DNA of 64,000 bases from Acanthosoma haemorrhoidale (GCA_930367205.1 OV884009.1:106351189-106415188), one strand, 5' to 3'. Shown: positions 42,976 to 55,829, numbered from the stretch's first letter. The notes: generated by a model not told the origin, from the sequence alone. A program made the numbers and translations.

Positions 42976-45970
42976 ATACTAATATTGGTTGTGGTATCTA
43001 ATCCCACTAGTGCACTATTTAATAATTATTAGTCAAAGAGAAACAACAGTGACACAGCTGGGATTTGAATCCAAAATGTACGGATTGCCATTCAAATGTG
43101 GTGGTATTAGAGATGAATAGCCTGGTTAGTATTAAGGGTGTCTCAATGGTAATGAATAAGTCAACTAAATATCCAGTAATGCATTCTAACAAAGAAAAAC
43201 CTGGGTAGCCTGGGAGAATAAATTGACCCCCCCCACAATCTAAATTCTTAAAATAAAGTATATACAAGTGTAGACATCACGTACATTTTAATTCAAAAGT
43301 ATATAAAATAACTTTTAATAAATATAAAAAAATTCCTCGGTATCACAGTCTTTATTTTTATATTTTTTAGACATTTTCATTTCAAATCTTTTACATATAT
43401 TTGTTCTAATCCTATTTTTTTTATTTGAAGAGAATTATACACCAAACAATTACATAGTGAATATCGTTCATATATATATTTTTTTTAACTCAATAATAAA
43501 TATTAATATAACTTAAAACATAATGATAACTTTAATTTTATGTGCAATATAGTACAGGAAAAATAACAATTAGCATCACAACATAGAATTTGTTACCATG
43601 ATTCATCAGACTTCAAACAATTTACAATCGAAATCTGACTACAATATATTTTTTTAAATATAATACATAGGACAATAATGGCAATACATATACATAAACA
43701 TTTTTATGGAATATAATACATCATATATTGCTGAAGTCAAAATTGTAAATAGAATATATACACAATACAACACTATTAGTAATTAATTGTACTTTAGTGA
43801 ATAAAACATAAATTACATGTTTTAGGGCCATTCCACATTAAATCAACAAATAACATTTTGAACCCTCATTCCTTTCGATTTTTGTGTAACTAAGAATACA
43901 TGTTTGTGATATAGAGGAAAGTGTGTACATTTTTTAAAAATTAAACTTTTATTCCTGAGTTATGGCTATTAAAAGGATTTTAAAAAATTGTTAAAAACGG
44001 ACTTAAAAACCAATCTCAAAACCCTAATAGCTCCAGTCATAATCATGCTAGATAGGCTGTAAGCTTCAATATTATGTGCAACATGAAAACCACACTAATT
44101 ACTAAGTGGAAATTAAAAAAAATACATCAAAATATAGAAGTCAATGAAAAGTTTAAATGGATCAAAACAGTTTTTGGATGATCCCCAAAAATAACACATC
44201 CCCAGAATTCATTTAACCATGTAAGCTGAATTAATTTAACTACTTATTTTCTTCATACAATTTCAACCTACTTATAGTAGAAACTGACTTAAATCCTCTC
44301 CTTTGTTCTAAATGTATCTCTCATCAGCAGTTTTTTAATATCCAGGGTGTTTGATATATCCTCAAGGGGTGGTACAAGTTACCAATTCATTTTAAAGAAG
44401 GATTTCAAAAATTTGTTCCAGGGTGCATGAAGCATGCCAAATTAATTTTTTACAATAGAATCTATTAATTTTATTATCATTCACAGTTTCAAAGTTTATA
44501 CTTCTTACTTTAGAAGTATGAAACCCTAAATCATCTTTATGGAATAGAGAAAGGTCTCAATGGTAGAGGTGTTAATAATTCTGTAACTCCATAAGAGGCG
44601 AGTGTTAAAACTCCTCTATTCTTACCAATGCTAACATGACCACTCTAAATAAAAAAGAATGATAACTAATAATGAGCCTAGCCAAAAGGATTTAGAGATT
44701 TTGAAGAGAAGTGACAACCTTTACAAGGGAATATATTGTTGGTGGATAAATTATAATTAATTTTGCTGTAGGTGGCAATGTGTAACCTGTTTGCCTAAAA
44801 AATCCTGCTAAGAATACATATGTCACTGATTTGCTCTTTTGAACTGTTAATAAACTGCCATTGTTCTTTATACTGCCTTTCATTGATTACCCACATATAT
44901 GATATAGTTATCTTCATTTGGTACAAAAAGCAAATGCACTTGAGGAATTACCTGAGATCACAAAAAGGGAAAATTTTAAGTCAACCTAACTACAAGGACA
45001 TTGCTATAGTATGTGTAGCACATAATTGTGTTTATTTTCCTACTTGTGGGTGATGTACGTCCCGAGGCTTACAGATAACAGATATTTGAGAAAAATATAA
45101 TAAAAGACTGCAAAGACGTATAGACTAGAACTAAATAAAAACATGTAATTAACAAAACAATACATGTAAACACCAAAGAGTTTTTGGAGAACAACACCTT
45201 GAGAAAGGAGACAGTAAAGAAAAAGTAGATTCCTTCCAAAATGTTGACACTCAAGCCTAATGGGGATGTGGATTGCTGTATCATTAAAGTTAGGGAGTTG
45301 TTAGGCCAACTCAGAACTTTTGATTTTTTTTGGCATACTTTTTGTAGATCTGAAACCAGGGAAGGTCATAAACATTATGATGAGAAAACTGTAACTGGCT
45401 GCTTAAGGTGAATAATAAGAATTCAATAACCTAAGGTTATCAACAAGCAACTTACAAATGAGACAACTTCAAGTAGCCAGTAAAATTTGAGAGAGAAGAA
45501 TTGGGGAAACTCTATACAAAGTGTCAATGAAGGGAAGTAAAGTTAATTAATGGTAAAACCAAAACCAGGGAAAGTTCTTTGTCAAAGTCTTTAAACTATA
45601 TATCTATAATTTTTCTTACTTAAAATTAATTGGTTTTAAGTTATAATGTGTTATCAATGTGACATATTTCTTTTCTAGTGGATATATAGAGAGAGAAATC
45701 CACTTACTTTCCCATACGGTCATGGGTGTAGACAAGCTGTGATTTTCCTAATCAAAAAAACATTTTCACACTAGTGCAGAGTAAACTTATGCAAATCAAT
45801 GTAACAAATAGTGATGTTTTGCTTAACCTGAAAACATTGTCACACTTGTGTGGTTAAGTACTTTAACACACCTAAAGTTTGAGTTTTTTTCAGCATAATT
45901 ACACTTTTTCTGCACACTTGTTTAATAAAAGATGTTTATCATTTTTTTTTTAAAGGAAAAAAAATTTGTA
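42976..45970. other. long AT-rich intergenic stretch, no gene
   Basis: No coding region recognised. At 43,825-43,870 a word GGGCCATTCCACATTAAATC occurs, of a type seen at the ends of dispersed arthropod repeats, but I could not find a partner in the window. Confidence 0.55.
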
Positions 45971-46904
45971 TAGAGTGCAACCTCGTTAATCCAAACTACC
46001 AAACTGTATCTATTTTATTAGCTGTTATAATATGAATTTGTTGAGTCTGGAGGAAAGTGGATTTATATAGCAATTTGGATAACCCTTTTATTTACAGTAC
46101 TGCATCACAATAAAGACATATTTCTATAAAGACCTGGACACAACAACATGGGGACATAACTTTGACTTTAAAAGCTTTGAATCTAAAGGATGCGTTTTTC
46201 CTTGCTGCAGCAGCTTGGGAGTCAATCAACCCAAAATTCATACGCACTTCTCGGAATAACTTATTGGCCAAGGGATGTGTTTCTGAAGAAGCTTCTATCG
46301 ATAAATTCAATCGGAAAATGATTTCTCATCTGATCAAAGAAATCTAAAAGCAGAAATCCTGCTGTTAGATGTGAAGGAAATGCAGTAAACAAGTTCACTT
46401 TTAAAACAGATCAGGAAATTATACAAGATTTTTTGAAAAAATCAAACGAAGGAGAACAAAACAAGCAACCATCCTTTACCACTACAGTGAAACATGAAGA
46501 AGTTTTTGTAAGTTTCAACCAGTCAACAAACGGGCTAAGGAGAATGATGCATAGTGGCAGCAGATTCTTCTTCACCTGCAGCTCCGAGAAGAAGCATTGA
46601 AAAAAAATGTTAATTAAATCAAAACACAAACGTTTGTTGCAATTTTTTTTACAAAAATTAAATGCACATGAAACATATATTATAGATATCTATGTACATA
46701 CCCATTTACTACATATATGTATGTATTATGGACCTTTTTTAAATATTTTAATAAACACTTATACATAAATTTTCAATTACATACAACAAAATGTATTTCT
46801 AGTGTTTATTTCTTGTTTATTTTTCCCAAACCTCTATAATCCGCATTTTTCACTAATCCAAAAACTCTATAACAATTAGTTCGGATTGGTGAGATAGCAC
46901 TGTA
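45971..46904 (+). mobile_element. deleted Tigger/pogo-like DNA transposon
   Basis: TA at 45971-45972 and TA at 46903-46904 flank a 930-base element. The left end GAGTGCAACCTCGTTAATCC then AAACTA pairs with the right end, which reads CAGTGCTATCTCACCAATCC then GAACTA in reverse complement, about 20 matches in 26. Ends of this kind and a TA duplication are typical of the pogo/Tigger group. The interior keeps only the C-terminal part of a transposase. Confidence 0.78.
46162..46620 (+). pseudogene. Tigger-like transposase C-terminal relic
   Basis: MTLKALNLKDAFFLAAAAWE then SINPKFIRTSRNNLL matches the end of the DDE domain of jerky/Tigger transposases (LKDAxYxxAxAWxxV...xxxxSWxKL). The frame stops at 46,347, and further coding-like sequence (EEVFVSFNQSTNGLRRMMHS) follows in another frame up to about 46,600. 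The catalytic DDE core and DNA-binding half are missing. Confidence 0.72.
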
Positions 46905-47340
46905 TAGATTATTATTAGTGTCATTATAGCACAAGCTGAAGACGAGTATCATAATATTCCCCAGTTGTGAGAAAAATATAACATTTCCATAATAGTTAGA
47001 CAAATAACACCAAAAACTAGGGTATATTCATGTTGGAAATGTGTAAGAATAGATGTAAGACATAGTAATAGTCTTTTTATTGTACATTTTCTTTATAATA
47101 ATTCAAAAAACATTCCATCCCATGAAATGATTGGTTAATAATAATAAGAGGAAAAAGTTACATGTGTAAAAATTTAAGTTACCAAAAATAAAAATTAATT
47201 AATACATAAACGAACGCTTGTAAATAATGAATATATTATATATTACATACAATTTTAACAATGATTACTATGAATTCTCACAAACTATACAGGCCAGGAG
47301 TCATGAAACAGTGTTGACAAATTTTATTAATAAGTGAATG
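46905..47340. other. no gene recognised
   Basis: AT-rich spacer between the Tigger element and the palindrome. Confidence 0.55.
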
Positions 47341-47699
47341 AATTTGTGAGCCAATATCCCAAGGCTTAGGCTGATGAAAGATAGATGTAAGATTTTCACC
47401 ATATTATCTATGTTAAGACATTTATACATATTATGTATGTCTGCATCAGGTCCTAGCATGAGATGGTTGGAAAGTGATGCGGCTGGCTTAAACCATACTA
47501 AGGGACTAAACTTGACCATCCTCAAGTCCGTACTTGACTCCCATAGAATGGTTTAAGTTGTCTACATCTCTCTCTCCAGCCATCTCATACCAGGACCAGA
47601 TGCAGATATAGATAGTATGTAAAAATCTTGTCCATTAATAAATTTAATGAAAATCTAACATCTATCTTCCATCAGCCAAAGCTGACATCCTAACAAATT
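47341..47699. repeat. 359-bp imperfect palindrome (foldback)
   Basis: The left arm (AGGCTGATGAAAGATAGATG ... GCATCAGGTCCTAGCATGAG ... CTTAAACCAT) is matched by the reverse complement of the right arm (TTGGCTGATGGAAGATAGATG ... GCATCTGGTCCTGGTATGAG ... CTTAAACCAT). The arms are about 160 bases with moderate mismatch, around a loop near 47,500-47,540. No open frame is meaningful. It could be a foldback/MITE element, and any transcript would fold into a long hairpin. Confidence 0.85.
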
Positions 47700-48899
47700 G
47701 ATACACCTAAGCATAAATTAACAGCTATCGATAAACTTCCAGGATCCATTTTATTAATGTTGCTAAAGATGAAAATGCTGGGAGAGGAATCATACAGGTT
47801 AAAAACCAGTAAATTGGGACTGGAAATTTGCTGATAGCAGGTAACATCTAAGGAAGGTTCTAAGTAAAATCATCCTTGAAATCTGACTCAAAAGTAAGTC
47901 TTTGCCTACTAAGTGGAATAAAACATTACCTTCCATCCATAGAAAAGTTACTAATGTAAGAATCTCTTTAACAGTCACCTAAATGCATATCACAGTGTGC
48001 CAAGAAACTAGAGCTAATGGACATGAATGAGATCAAGACAACTTACATTTGTGATAAATAATGGAAATACCCAATATACTGTGAAGATCCAGAAGCGATT
48101 CTAGAGACATTTTCATGTAAAACATAGGGTCATATATGTGATACCATATCTTAAATGTTGGCAAGGGACGATGTGAAACATTAACAAACGGCTAATAATG
48201 TGCCACCATTTACAACAGGTGAAAGGCAGTATTGGTCAAGGTAAGATGGAGTATTTGCTTAAAGTCTACCCAAATACAATGAGGTTACAGATACGAGGCA
48301 AGGCTTAGAAAGGCAGAAAGAGAATGGAACATTGCTAAACGGGTACGAATTTATCACCATTTTCAACTGGTAAGAGGCAGTTGATAGTTAATAGGCTTAA
48401 CAAGAAAAGGTTGCAACCATAATAAGAAATGTTGGAAATTAGTTAGAGACCTGCAGGTAGGTTTAGCAACCACTTTCAAAAGTTCATAACAAAGAAAATA
48501 TTGATTATAAAAGTTTTTAAGGTATCAGTAGGCAAGATACAATATTCCCATTTAATTTTAATGAGAGGTGTGCAGCAGTTTTTCTTGGTTGATATGAAGT
48601 GCCAATTCCAGTATTTGTAGTTACCAATTGCAGTATATTAGCATGATATTGATAATTTTTTTTTCACTCTAAAAATTAGAAAATACAGGATGGCTGCAGT
48701 GTTTTCGGAACTTTTAAGATTAAACCTGTACATATTCACAACTGTTTAGAAAACACTGTATATTTTAACTAAGGGAGTACCTCCCTATTTTGTCTGTCAC
48801 CACTAATTACTCTTATCAAGGTCACTGACAACATTGGCTGTCTCCAAGAGTAGGGGGGGGGGTTTCACAACTGTAACAAGATATTGAAGAGTGATCCTA
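47700..48899. other. no gene recognised
   Basis: Purine-rich stretches with a faint coding texture but no motif. Possibly older LINE sequence continuous with the RT relic that follows. A G-run lies at about 48,856. Confidence 0.4.
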
Positions 48900-49260
48900 C
48901 CGGGTCTGCACAGAAGCCTTTCAATTACAATTATCCAGGTCGATAGGTCAACAAGCTAACAGATACTCCAAACTCAATATTAAACATTAAATGTAGTACC
49001 TTCAAAGTAAATCTTGGGACTCTAAGAGACAAGAGAATGGATTTTGTCAAAAATAAAATATGTAATCTGGGTGTCAGGCAGGTTCAATCTCAGCCTTGAA
49101 AAATCCATCATAGTTTCAGTAGTCCATCATAAGGGACTGCCTAGAGTAGGGCTGTTCGGCTTCTTGCTCATGCTGATGATATAGACATAATTTTCAAGCT
49201 ATGAAAGAGGCTTAGGCTACACAATTAATCAAGACATGTTCAAGAAAATGGAGCTAGAGG
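48900..49260 (+). pseudogene. non-LTR reverse transcriptase relic
   Basis: In one frame, GVRQ at 49070-49081 and LLAHADDIDIIFKL at 49160-49201 match RT motif B (GVRQGDxLS) and the catalytic motif C (LLAYADDIDIIG) of non-LTR elements. The spacing is about 25 residues too short and stops lie between, so the relic is old and partly deleted. YADD is HADD. The clade is uncertain. Confidence 0.6.
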
Positions 49261-51660
49261 AATCGCATCTTTTAAAAAGGGTACAAGAATCCCATTGAAC
49301 CCTATACATCTGAAAACGATCTTGAATTCACTAAGGTGGAACCCTCCTAGTTGGAGGGGGGGCTTCAAAAAAAGCTGACAAGCAACCATGTGTTGCAGCA
49401 TAATAGAATCCACTCTATAGCTTTAAAAAATAGACTACAACTATCTATTTCAGTCCTCAATTTTCGGACCTTTTTGTGACCTTTGTCAGTTGAAGATAAA
49501 GAATAAACTAATTTGTAGTAACATTTATAGAAATAGGAAGACTGACGAAGGCAAAAACACAATCCCCAACAAGATTCTCTCTGGACCTATATAGACATAA
49601 AACATTGGAAAAAAAAGACAGGGGTTTTGATGGAAAATTGTATGGTACAATAACTAATGTGCAAGGTAATTGTGGAAGAGTGCCAGACTTGTGGGTCATA
49701 GACACTTGAAGTTAATAAATAAAGCAAGATTATAACATTGCCAGGAAATAAGATGTTATAATGAAAATAGTAAGAGTTGATGCCCCTTGTCAGAGGGCAC
49801 CTGTCAAGAGAAAGCCTTTCTCTTCAACTAAAGGAGAAGCGATACAACAATTAGACATTAGTAAAGTAGATTTTTCCTATATAATTTCTATCATTTCATA
49901 AATATTATTATTAGTTCTGATTCGCAATCCCACTGGTGTAAATTTTGATTATTGCTCCAAGAGAAAAAAAGACAAGCCTCTGGGTAGCTGTATAGCTCAG
50001 CTAGAAGGAAGCCAGTATGCCCTGGGTTAGAATCCTGGCCTCTGCATAATTTTTTTCTCTTTTATCTAATAATTACTAGCCTTCTTACATTTCATATTTT
50101 AAAAAGTGAGTTAGAACCTAAGTTAGGGTTAAGCATGATACTGGTTTTATTACTGCCATGAAATTAATTATTGGCAAAGTAACTGTATGTACCTACGTAG
50201 AAATTGTTGGCACTACACTCCACCAACTGCCTATGTCACTTTTATGTTGATACTGAACAAGGGTTTTGAACTAAGAATATTGTTATATATTTTTTAAAGA
50301 GATCGAACTTGAAAAACACATTTTTTTAACTCTGAAATTCCTCTCCGTAAGTAGAAGCCTATGGCTTTTGGTCAAACATAATTTATTTTTTCTAATTCAT
50401 GTCTGCCAAATGAGAATATTTATCTTGATCTTAATTAATTAAGTAAATTTAGGTGAGGTATTTCTATACAGACCTATGTAACTTAAGTTAATGTAGAAAA
50501 TTTCAATTTTTTTGTAGAAAATAAAATCATTTATATGAATTTAATATATTAGCTGATTCTCAATAATTTATAATCCAAAAACCTGTATTAATGATCTATG
50601 TTTTGTTATTTTGCTTTTTGTTACTCTATTTTAAAGAAAAGCTATGGCCTGGCCCCCATACCAGATTCAAAACCATTGACAAAAAGTGTGGCAAAGGCTT
50701 GCGATTCCATGATTAATGGATTCTTCTTTGATTAAAATTTGTATTCATATATTTACTTCTACTATGAAGTCCAATTTAATTCAATAACATTTATTCAAAT
50801 TCTATACAAAAGTAATATGATAGAAACAGACTTAAATAAATAAATAAATAATAGGTGTAAATAAATATAATTTTACTTAGAGCTAAGAGCTTAATCCGAT
50901 AAGATGAAAACTCTATTACATATTTTAAAAGAAATCTAATAAATATACAATACATATTAGCTAGATTGGTAATTATGATAACATAATTTTATCAATTAAG
51001 TAAAAATAGTATATAGTAATACCATAAAACCAAGTTTTATATTTATTTGGACAGATATTGAATGAAATATGTCCTGTCAATTGACCAAATGACCTGATGA
51101 AGAGCCAATTTTAAGTAATAGGTTGGTGCCCAACCATCTTGATGGGCCCTCAACGTTGTGTGACTAAAAAGCAATTTTCATACAAATAAATGATTTTAGG
51201 TGCCATTTGTTACCTGAAAAAAAAAACATTACATGAAATATCTATGAATTACAAGTCATTTATTAGCTAAAGATTAATAGGATTTAATAAAAAAAAAAAA
51301 TTGTTTCTCTCTAATGTGTAACTTTCTTATTACCTATTTTACACCAAAACTTTTAAAGAATTAAAACTCTAAGCTTCATGAAACTTAAGTATCTTTTCAT
51401 AGAATACAAAAAAGCCTACATGACATGTCATCAACAGAATTTTAAGTGTGAAAGGACACAAGACAGTCTAATTCCAATAACCTTGCTCATTTTACCACAA
51501 AAGAATTTGTTCATTTCTTATTTATTTTTAGGAGTTTGTTTGGGAACCCTTAAGTCTAAGATAACTATGACTAAATTATTCTGATAAATAGTTGAGTATT
51601 TTGATTCCATTTTTTAATTAGAATTTGATAAAATAAAAGGATAGAAGGAGATGGCTTTTA
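49261..51660. other. AT-rich intergenic, no gene
   Basis: Nothing assignable except the tRNA-like fragment at 49,983-50,046. Two minus-strand open frames around 49.36-49.7 kb overlap and resemble nothing known. Confidence 0.5.
49983..50046 (+). repeat. tRNA-related SINE fragment candidate
   Basis: TAGCTCAGCTAGAAGG fits a tRNA A-box and GGTTAGAATCC is one base from the B-box. The A-to-B spacing (about 33 bases) is shorter than in a functional tRNA, and no acceptor stem can be closed. It is followed by a T-rich stretch. It is more likely a SINE head or tRNA pseudogene than a tRNA gene. Confidence 0.35.
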
Positions 51661-52813
51661 TAAACTGCTTCACAAAAAAATTGGGGCACCAAAAATGCAT
51701 AATGATTTATTTTTTTTCTTACTTTTAATAATGATTTTTTCCTCCTCTTACCTTAATAACTTTCCTCAATTTTCTTGACATAAACTTAATCACGAATTTC
51801 ATCTAATGTTTCCACCAAAACCATTTTTAATATCGAAAGAGATGTTAGGAAGGGTCTTGCACTTCAGCCAAGTTCATCCCAAACGTTCTCAATAGGATTT
51901 AAATCAGGGCTACAAGCTAGCCATCTTAGAATTTGAATAACAACTTCCTGAAGATACTGCACTACACATCCCAAGACGTATGGTCTTGCTTTACCGTGCA
52001 CTAAACAAAAATGGTCATCAATAAATGGTGTGTATGGTATCACAATATCTTGTAAAATGCCTGCTACTTATAAATTTTGATTAAATGATACGCTATTTAA
52101 GGCATGAAGATGTGTTAGTCCATCCAAATAAATTCCTCCCCACATCAGAGTTATCACTTAACTGAATCCTTTCGGAAATATTGCAAAGTGCATGGCTCTC
52201 CCCAGGGCTTCAATAAACTCTAAGAAATCATTCTGGAGCATGAAGGGAAACGAGACTCATAAATAAACAATACATTTTTCCTTCCAATGATGGTATTCTT
52301 AACTACCTCCAGGCAGGATTTTCGATGATCAGTTTCACCACTGACCGTTACCCAACAAACCGTCGGAAGTCTCTGTGCCATATCAGAAGCATTAGAAGAG
52401 AATTTTTGAAGACATTGCATCTTTATGAATCAATCATCCAGCAGTTAAGTTGCCCTCGGCCATCCTGATCCTGGTTTCCTTGTGCAAAGTACTGTCTCAT
52501 GGTACTCTACTCTTAGGTAGCAGTCCAGGTAGTTGTTTCAGGCAACCCTAAAGTTTGAGAGCCGCTTATCATTGACTCCTTCCATCTAGCCCACCATAGG
52601 GCTACTTGTTCAGCAGTTATAAATATTTAGCAGTAATAACCAACTACCATTAGACACAATTTCAAAGGAATCACAAGCGCAAATGAGAAGACAAGACTTA
52701 TCAATATTTACTTATATCAACAATAGAGGATTAAATGAATAAATCTTTAGAATTAGGGAGAATAACACAAATCTCTCTGATTTCATTTTACACTTTTTTT
52801 GTGGAGCAGTGTA
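51661..52813 (-). mobile_element. Tc1-like DNA transposon, internally decayed
   Basis: TA duplications at 51661-51662 and 52812-52813 flank inverted ends: AACTGCTTCACAAAAAAA on the left, and CACTGCTCCACAAAAAAA as the right end in reverse complement (16 of 18 match). CACTGCTCCAC-type ends and TA targets are typical of Tc1. At about 1.15 kb it is shorter than the usual 1.3-1.7 kb. Confidence 0.85.
51730..52420 (-). pseudogene. Tc1-like transposase relic
   Basis: The minus-strand reading has LMWGGIYLDGLTHLHALNS near 52,145 (usual VMVWGGIxxxGxTxL), then DDHFCLVHGKARPYVLGCVV (usual QDNAxPHxA), and LACSPDLNPIENVWDELG at about 51,865-51,920, the almost invariant Tc1 motif containing the last catalytic residue region. 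Stops and small shifts interrupt it. The minus-strand open frame 52220-52420 is the start of the preserved part. The N-terminal DNA-binding half is not recognisable. Confidence 0.85.
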
Positions 52814-53432
52814 CATACTTTACCCTGGTGTCAGAAATCTGATAATATTTGGTAGCCTCAAAATTAAAATGGTCTGATACAACAATGTATTTAACATATT
52901 TTTTAAAATAAGGCTGCTATGTTCTGGGTGGAACTGCTCAAAACGGAACAGAATGAAAAGAAATTATCAGCAGTTCCATCTACCAAATAGTAGTAAGTAA
53001 GTAATAGTAAGTAAGAAAGTAAGATGTGAATAGCCTCTATAGGTCACAAGAAGAGTAAGCAGAAGGGCACCTACCAGGAAAATAATAAACCTGGTTGTGG
53101 TCCAGGACCCGATCATGAGATTATATTCTTTTTTTTCCTGTTTATTATTAGAAATATTACACCTAAACATTCAAAAATTAAATCTTTTTTTTAACTAGCA
53201 TTTATCTTTCAATCACAGTCTATTTTACTTCACAAAGGAACGACTTACGATTTCTTCATTTCTCACAATTAGGAATATTTTTTTATTTAGGGATATTGTT
53301 ATCGCTGTGTAATTTTAATTGATTTTTCCTCATACTTGCTTCTACTTATTCTTACTAAATTGCGCTAATACAGATGACTAATAAATCACTAGGACTTTTT
53401 TTTAAATACTTTTTATTTATGGATTGTGTTAT
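52814..53432. other. no gene recognised
   Basis: It includes a short GTAA-rich tract at 52,990-53,025. Confidence 0.5.
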
Positions 53433-53832
53433 CCCTTATTATGTACAATGCTATGGTAACAGTATACACAATAACAGTTTTTATGTACATTGTCAAGATT
53501 TTGAAATGCTATGGTTCCAGGCTGATCTCAAAGCATATAGGAGTGTGGAACAGGTTTTTTACACAAAGAAAAAATTTAGGAAGCTCTTTAGGTCCAATTT
53601 TTACACCAATCTGGTTGTACTCAGTCGAGTTTTCCACGCACATGTGCACATGCTGGTCGGGGGGCCAGTTTGATTAAAATGGGACCGAAAGAGCTTCCAA
53701 AATCATTTCTCTCGGCAAAAAACCTGCATCTTACTCCTATATGCCTTAAGATTAGCCCGTAACCATTAAATTTCAAAATGTTGATGATGTACGCAAAAAA
53801 CATTATTACCATAGCATTGTACATAAGAAGGG
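53433..53832. repeat. 400-bp palindrome (foldback element)
   Basis: CCCTTATTATGTACAATGCT at the left end is matched by AGCATTGTACATAAGAAGGG at the right end. The match continues through GGCATATAGGAGT.. and AGGAAGCTCTTTAGGTCC/GGACCGAAAGAGCTTCC to a centre near 53,640, where CACATGTGCACATG is itself palindromic. The arms are about 190 bases with roughly 80 percent identity by eye. Because of this symmetry, similar open frames occur on both strands (53426-53677 + and 53621-53824 -). These are a by-product of the palindrome and are not genes. Confidence 0.88.
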
Positions 53833-55829
53833 ATTAAAAAACAATTATCCTAGCAGTGAGCCAGTCAGCCAGCATTAGTTGCCAGGGTGCCCTTGGTAGG
53901 TGTGGTCTTTTGAAAATAATACCTGAGAGTTTGCTATAATACTTAATGTCGTTAAAAAATGGTACTTTATGGGCAAGTGAAAACGTTTTATAGTAATATA
54001 ACTTAATACTGGTTAATTCTTCATCCTGAGGTATAAGTTTATGTACAATTAAATAAAAGTTTTAAATTAATTTTTGTTAAAAATTCAGAATAGATAGGTT
54101 ATTTATTGAATATTATTGGAGTAAACCATGTAGTGGGATTCATCTGAATTGGGTTAACTGATTTCAAGCTAACATCTGTTAATTGACTTATGAACTACCA
54201 TTGTAGCACCATCTATTAAAATTACTCTTAGCTGACACGTTTAGCACTCTCTTTTAACGACTTTCTGAACTACTATGTTTTTCGAAATTGTTTCTCAAGC
54301 TGGAATAGAGCTGGTGGAACCTATTCTGAGGTTTTGCTGGGATTGAGCAGCCCTGCCCCTAAAGTACTATTTTGTAGTATGAGCCTTCATTGCTATTAGT
54401 TTTTAGATTTTATTTTCTAATAATATTTATTTTATTTCTTAATAAAAATTGCCATTTAAATATTTTTCAAATGTAAATTAATAAATATAACCTATAAGCT
54501 TTTTACCTTCCTTACTATAACCTTTTTTTTATCATTTTATCTTATTATCAGTGATTCTAAATCATTTGACAGTATAATTTGGCATGTGTCCATAGAACCG
54601 ACCAGTACTTAATATATTACAAAATGTAACATGAAAATGATTTATAAACAAAACTAGCTGTTTCAAATGAGGCTGGATAGCCGTTCAATGACCCAAATCT
54701 TTTGTCGTACACAGATTAGCGCTCATATACTCTAAAAAAAAGTGTAGAAAACTGAAATATATCCATTGATATAACAATACTCTTTTCAAGTTTTAATATG
54801 TTAAAATGCCACTGACACATTTTTTAATAAGATACACTTACTTTCTCATGTTTTGGCTGCTTGTCCTCTTGCTGTTGTTAAACATCCGCATAAAACCTTT
54901 TTGAGATGTGTACTGCTTTGATGTTTGAGGTCGTAGATGTCCTAAACAAAATTTCCCTCGTTGGATCAGCAGTTAACAGTAAGATTGAGAAACATGTTTA
55001 TACTGTTAAGATATTTTTATTAGAGTTTTTATTAGACTCTTTAAGATGATTTTAGGAAGTAAATTTTGTTGTTGTTAGGCAAATATGACATTTAAGTAAT
55101 ATGCAAGAATGTATAGTGTTCATGAACTCGGGTATAAACCACAGGTATCAAGTGATGAATTGACTAGCCTGGATAAAAAGCTTCCATATCTGAAAACCCA
55201 TTATAGCGAAATATCAGCCAGGCCAATCAGGCCACAATATTATAATATACCAAAGTATTGTTTATTTTCTGGCTGATTTTTTTTAATATTAGTATTTTTT
55301 TTTATAATTTATTGTGTACATAACTTGTTCTGTAATAATGTTTGTCCGAGTGTCGCGTGAGGGGGTTGCCTATAAATAGCTACATTTATTGGTGCTCTTT
55401 CCGACCAAAACTCTTTGTTGCTAGCCAATCGCTGACAGGCTCTTGGCAATTGATTAACATGAGGACGGACCTAGCCTTGATGACCAGAACGTCGTTTTGT
55501 TTATGCCTACTAGACAACAGCACCATCTGGTCTAGGTGCTTCTCGACATGCAAGTAGAATCCAGGAAGCGACCATGGGCACATGCAGGTTCCGGACTTGG
55601 ACCTGAGGCCACTCTTCCAAAGAAGCTCCCACCAACTACAGACCGACTGATCCCAGTCACCAACTTAATGACAGAACGAGCAGTTGAAGAAACGAATCAC
55701 CCGGACACCAGAGAACAGCCACAAAGATCAGAGTTGGGTTTTTGTTGGGGCGGTCTAATCGTGTTGTCCTGTGTTGAAGCGAGTGCTTCAGCAATCATCT
55801 TTATTTTTAGGTTATAGCATATCACATCC
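53833..55829. other. intergenic with one GC-richer unassigned stretch
   Basis: Mostly AT-rich. At 55,340-55,800 the composition is more balanced and a 93-codon open frame (55536-55817) begins MLLDMQVESRKRPWAHAGSG and ends in a hydrophobic tail. I recognise no domain. It could be a transposon fragment or non-coding transcript. Confidence 0.35.

Noticed and set aside
49983..50046. tRNA gene
   Set aside because: Box-to-box spacing is too short and no acceptor stem pairs. Kept only as a SINE fragment candidate.
53374..53824. Three overlapping open frames of 67-99 codons on both strands
   Set aside because: They arise from the 400-bp palindrome. No domain was recognised, and symmetry explains their similarity.
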